Part shown: positions 24,015-24,070 of the stretch, in pieces
How the letters are laid out: every line of letters begins with the position of its first letter
Numbering within the stretch: the stretch's first letter is position 1
Origin: JACPLA01 sp964602055
GTDB lineage: Bacteria; Bacteroidota; Ignavibacteria; UBA10030
NCBI GenBank assembly: GCA_964602055.1
Contig: CAZRPU010000035.1
Coordinates: 1-24,070 of the forward strand
Direction of reading: 5' to 3'
Length of the DNA: 24,070 nucleotides
Notes under the pieces: generated by a model
What the model saw: only the letters and a program-made list of their open reading frames with translations
Databases searched by the model: none
What the model was told of the DNA's origin: nothing
Program-made: the position numbers and the translations under genes

Positions 24015-24016
24015 CA
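23982..24016. repeat. Heptad array, CGNAACN type, inverted relative to the array at 23493
   Basis: Five units in 7-base phase: GACAACC, CGAAACC, CGGAACA, CGAAACT, CGTAACA. Their reverse complement (TGTTACG, AGTTTCG, TGTTCCG, GGTTTCG) matches the RGTTACG units with one or two changes each. The array holds the stop codon of the four-helix-bundle gene and ends six bases before the next ATG. Confidence 0.75.
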
Positions 24017-24022
24017 ACATCC

Positions 24023-24070
24023 ATGCGCTTCCGCTACTCCCAATGGACCACCCATTCGCTCACCGATGAG
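24023..24070 (+). CDS. Start of a probable VWA-domain protein (cut by window end)
   Basis: ATG at 24023 opens a frame that runs to the window end (16 codons, MRFRYSQW...). The RYS(Q/R)W opening is like that of VWA proteins paired with Rv0958-type AAA+ proteins, and the position fits, but no VWA motif is inside the window. No good ribosome site lies directly before the ATG, perhaps because the inserted cassette displaced it. Confidence 0.55.
   Translation, partial: MRFRYSQWTTHSLTDE

Overview
The window looks like a chromosomal segment from a Gram-negative bacterium of the Bacteroidota/Chlorobiota (FCB) group, most probably an Ignavibacteria-like lineage. Evidence: two secreted proteins end in type IX secretion (T9SS) type A sorting domains with the NYPNPFNP motif typical of that group, an LPS-type family 9 glycosyltransferase is present, and there is a mixed-GC, gene-dense background. 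The taxonomic placement is an inference from protein style, not from a marker gene.

Layout. (1) 1-1199 (+): 3' end of a T9SS-exported FG-GAP-type protein, closed by a strong terminator. (2) 5192-1285 (-): a four-gene ferrous iron operon with overlapping cistrons: a DtxR/MntR regulator, a membrane-anchored DtxR-FeoA-FeoA fusion, a free-standing FeoB GTPase and a separate FeoB permease. A TTGACA-N17-TATATT promoter with an 18-bp palindromic DtxR-type operator over the -10/+1 region precedes it. (3) 9652-5387 (-): a beta-propeller-like lipoprotein followed by a large T9SS cargo gene interrupted by one in-frame TAG codon. (4) 15236-9972 (-): ABC-2 ATPase, ABC-2 permease, sodium:solute symporter, LolA-like periplasmic protein and FabF, closely spaced or overlapping. 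(5) 15413-16195 (+): secreted TPR protein. (6) 18655-16343 (-): DUF2339 polytopic membrane protein, then tRNA-Arg(TCT) with a partial duplicate of its 5' half carrying a palindromic insert. (7) 21866-19285 (-): GT9 glycosyltransferase and citrate synthase. (8) 21994-24070 (+): a MoxR/Mg-chelatase-like AAA+ ATPase and the first 16 codons of what is probably its partner VWA protein, with a four-helix-bundle (23S rRNA intervening-sequence protein family) gene wedged between them.

The most unusual structural theme is a set of degenerate 7-bp tandem arrays of different sequences at non-coding junctions: AGTAGGG-type at 9528, TGGAAAA-type at 18850 and 18979, TCACWTY at 19197, RGTTACG at 23493 and CGNAACN at 23982. 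The last two are reverse complements of each other and bracket the four-helix-bundle gene, making it look like a mobile cassette dropped into the AAA+/VWA pair. Another array encodes part of a lipoprotein signal peptide. The iron operon is also of interest: split FeoB, a membrane-tethered metalloregulator/FeoA fusion and a doubly palindromic promoter.
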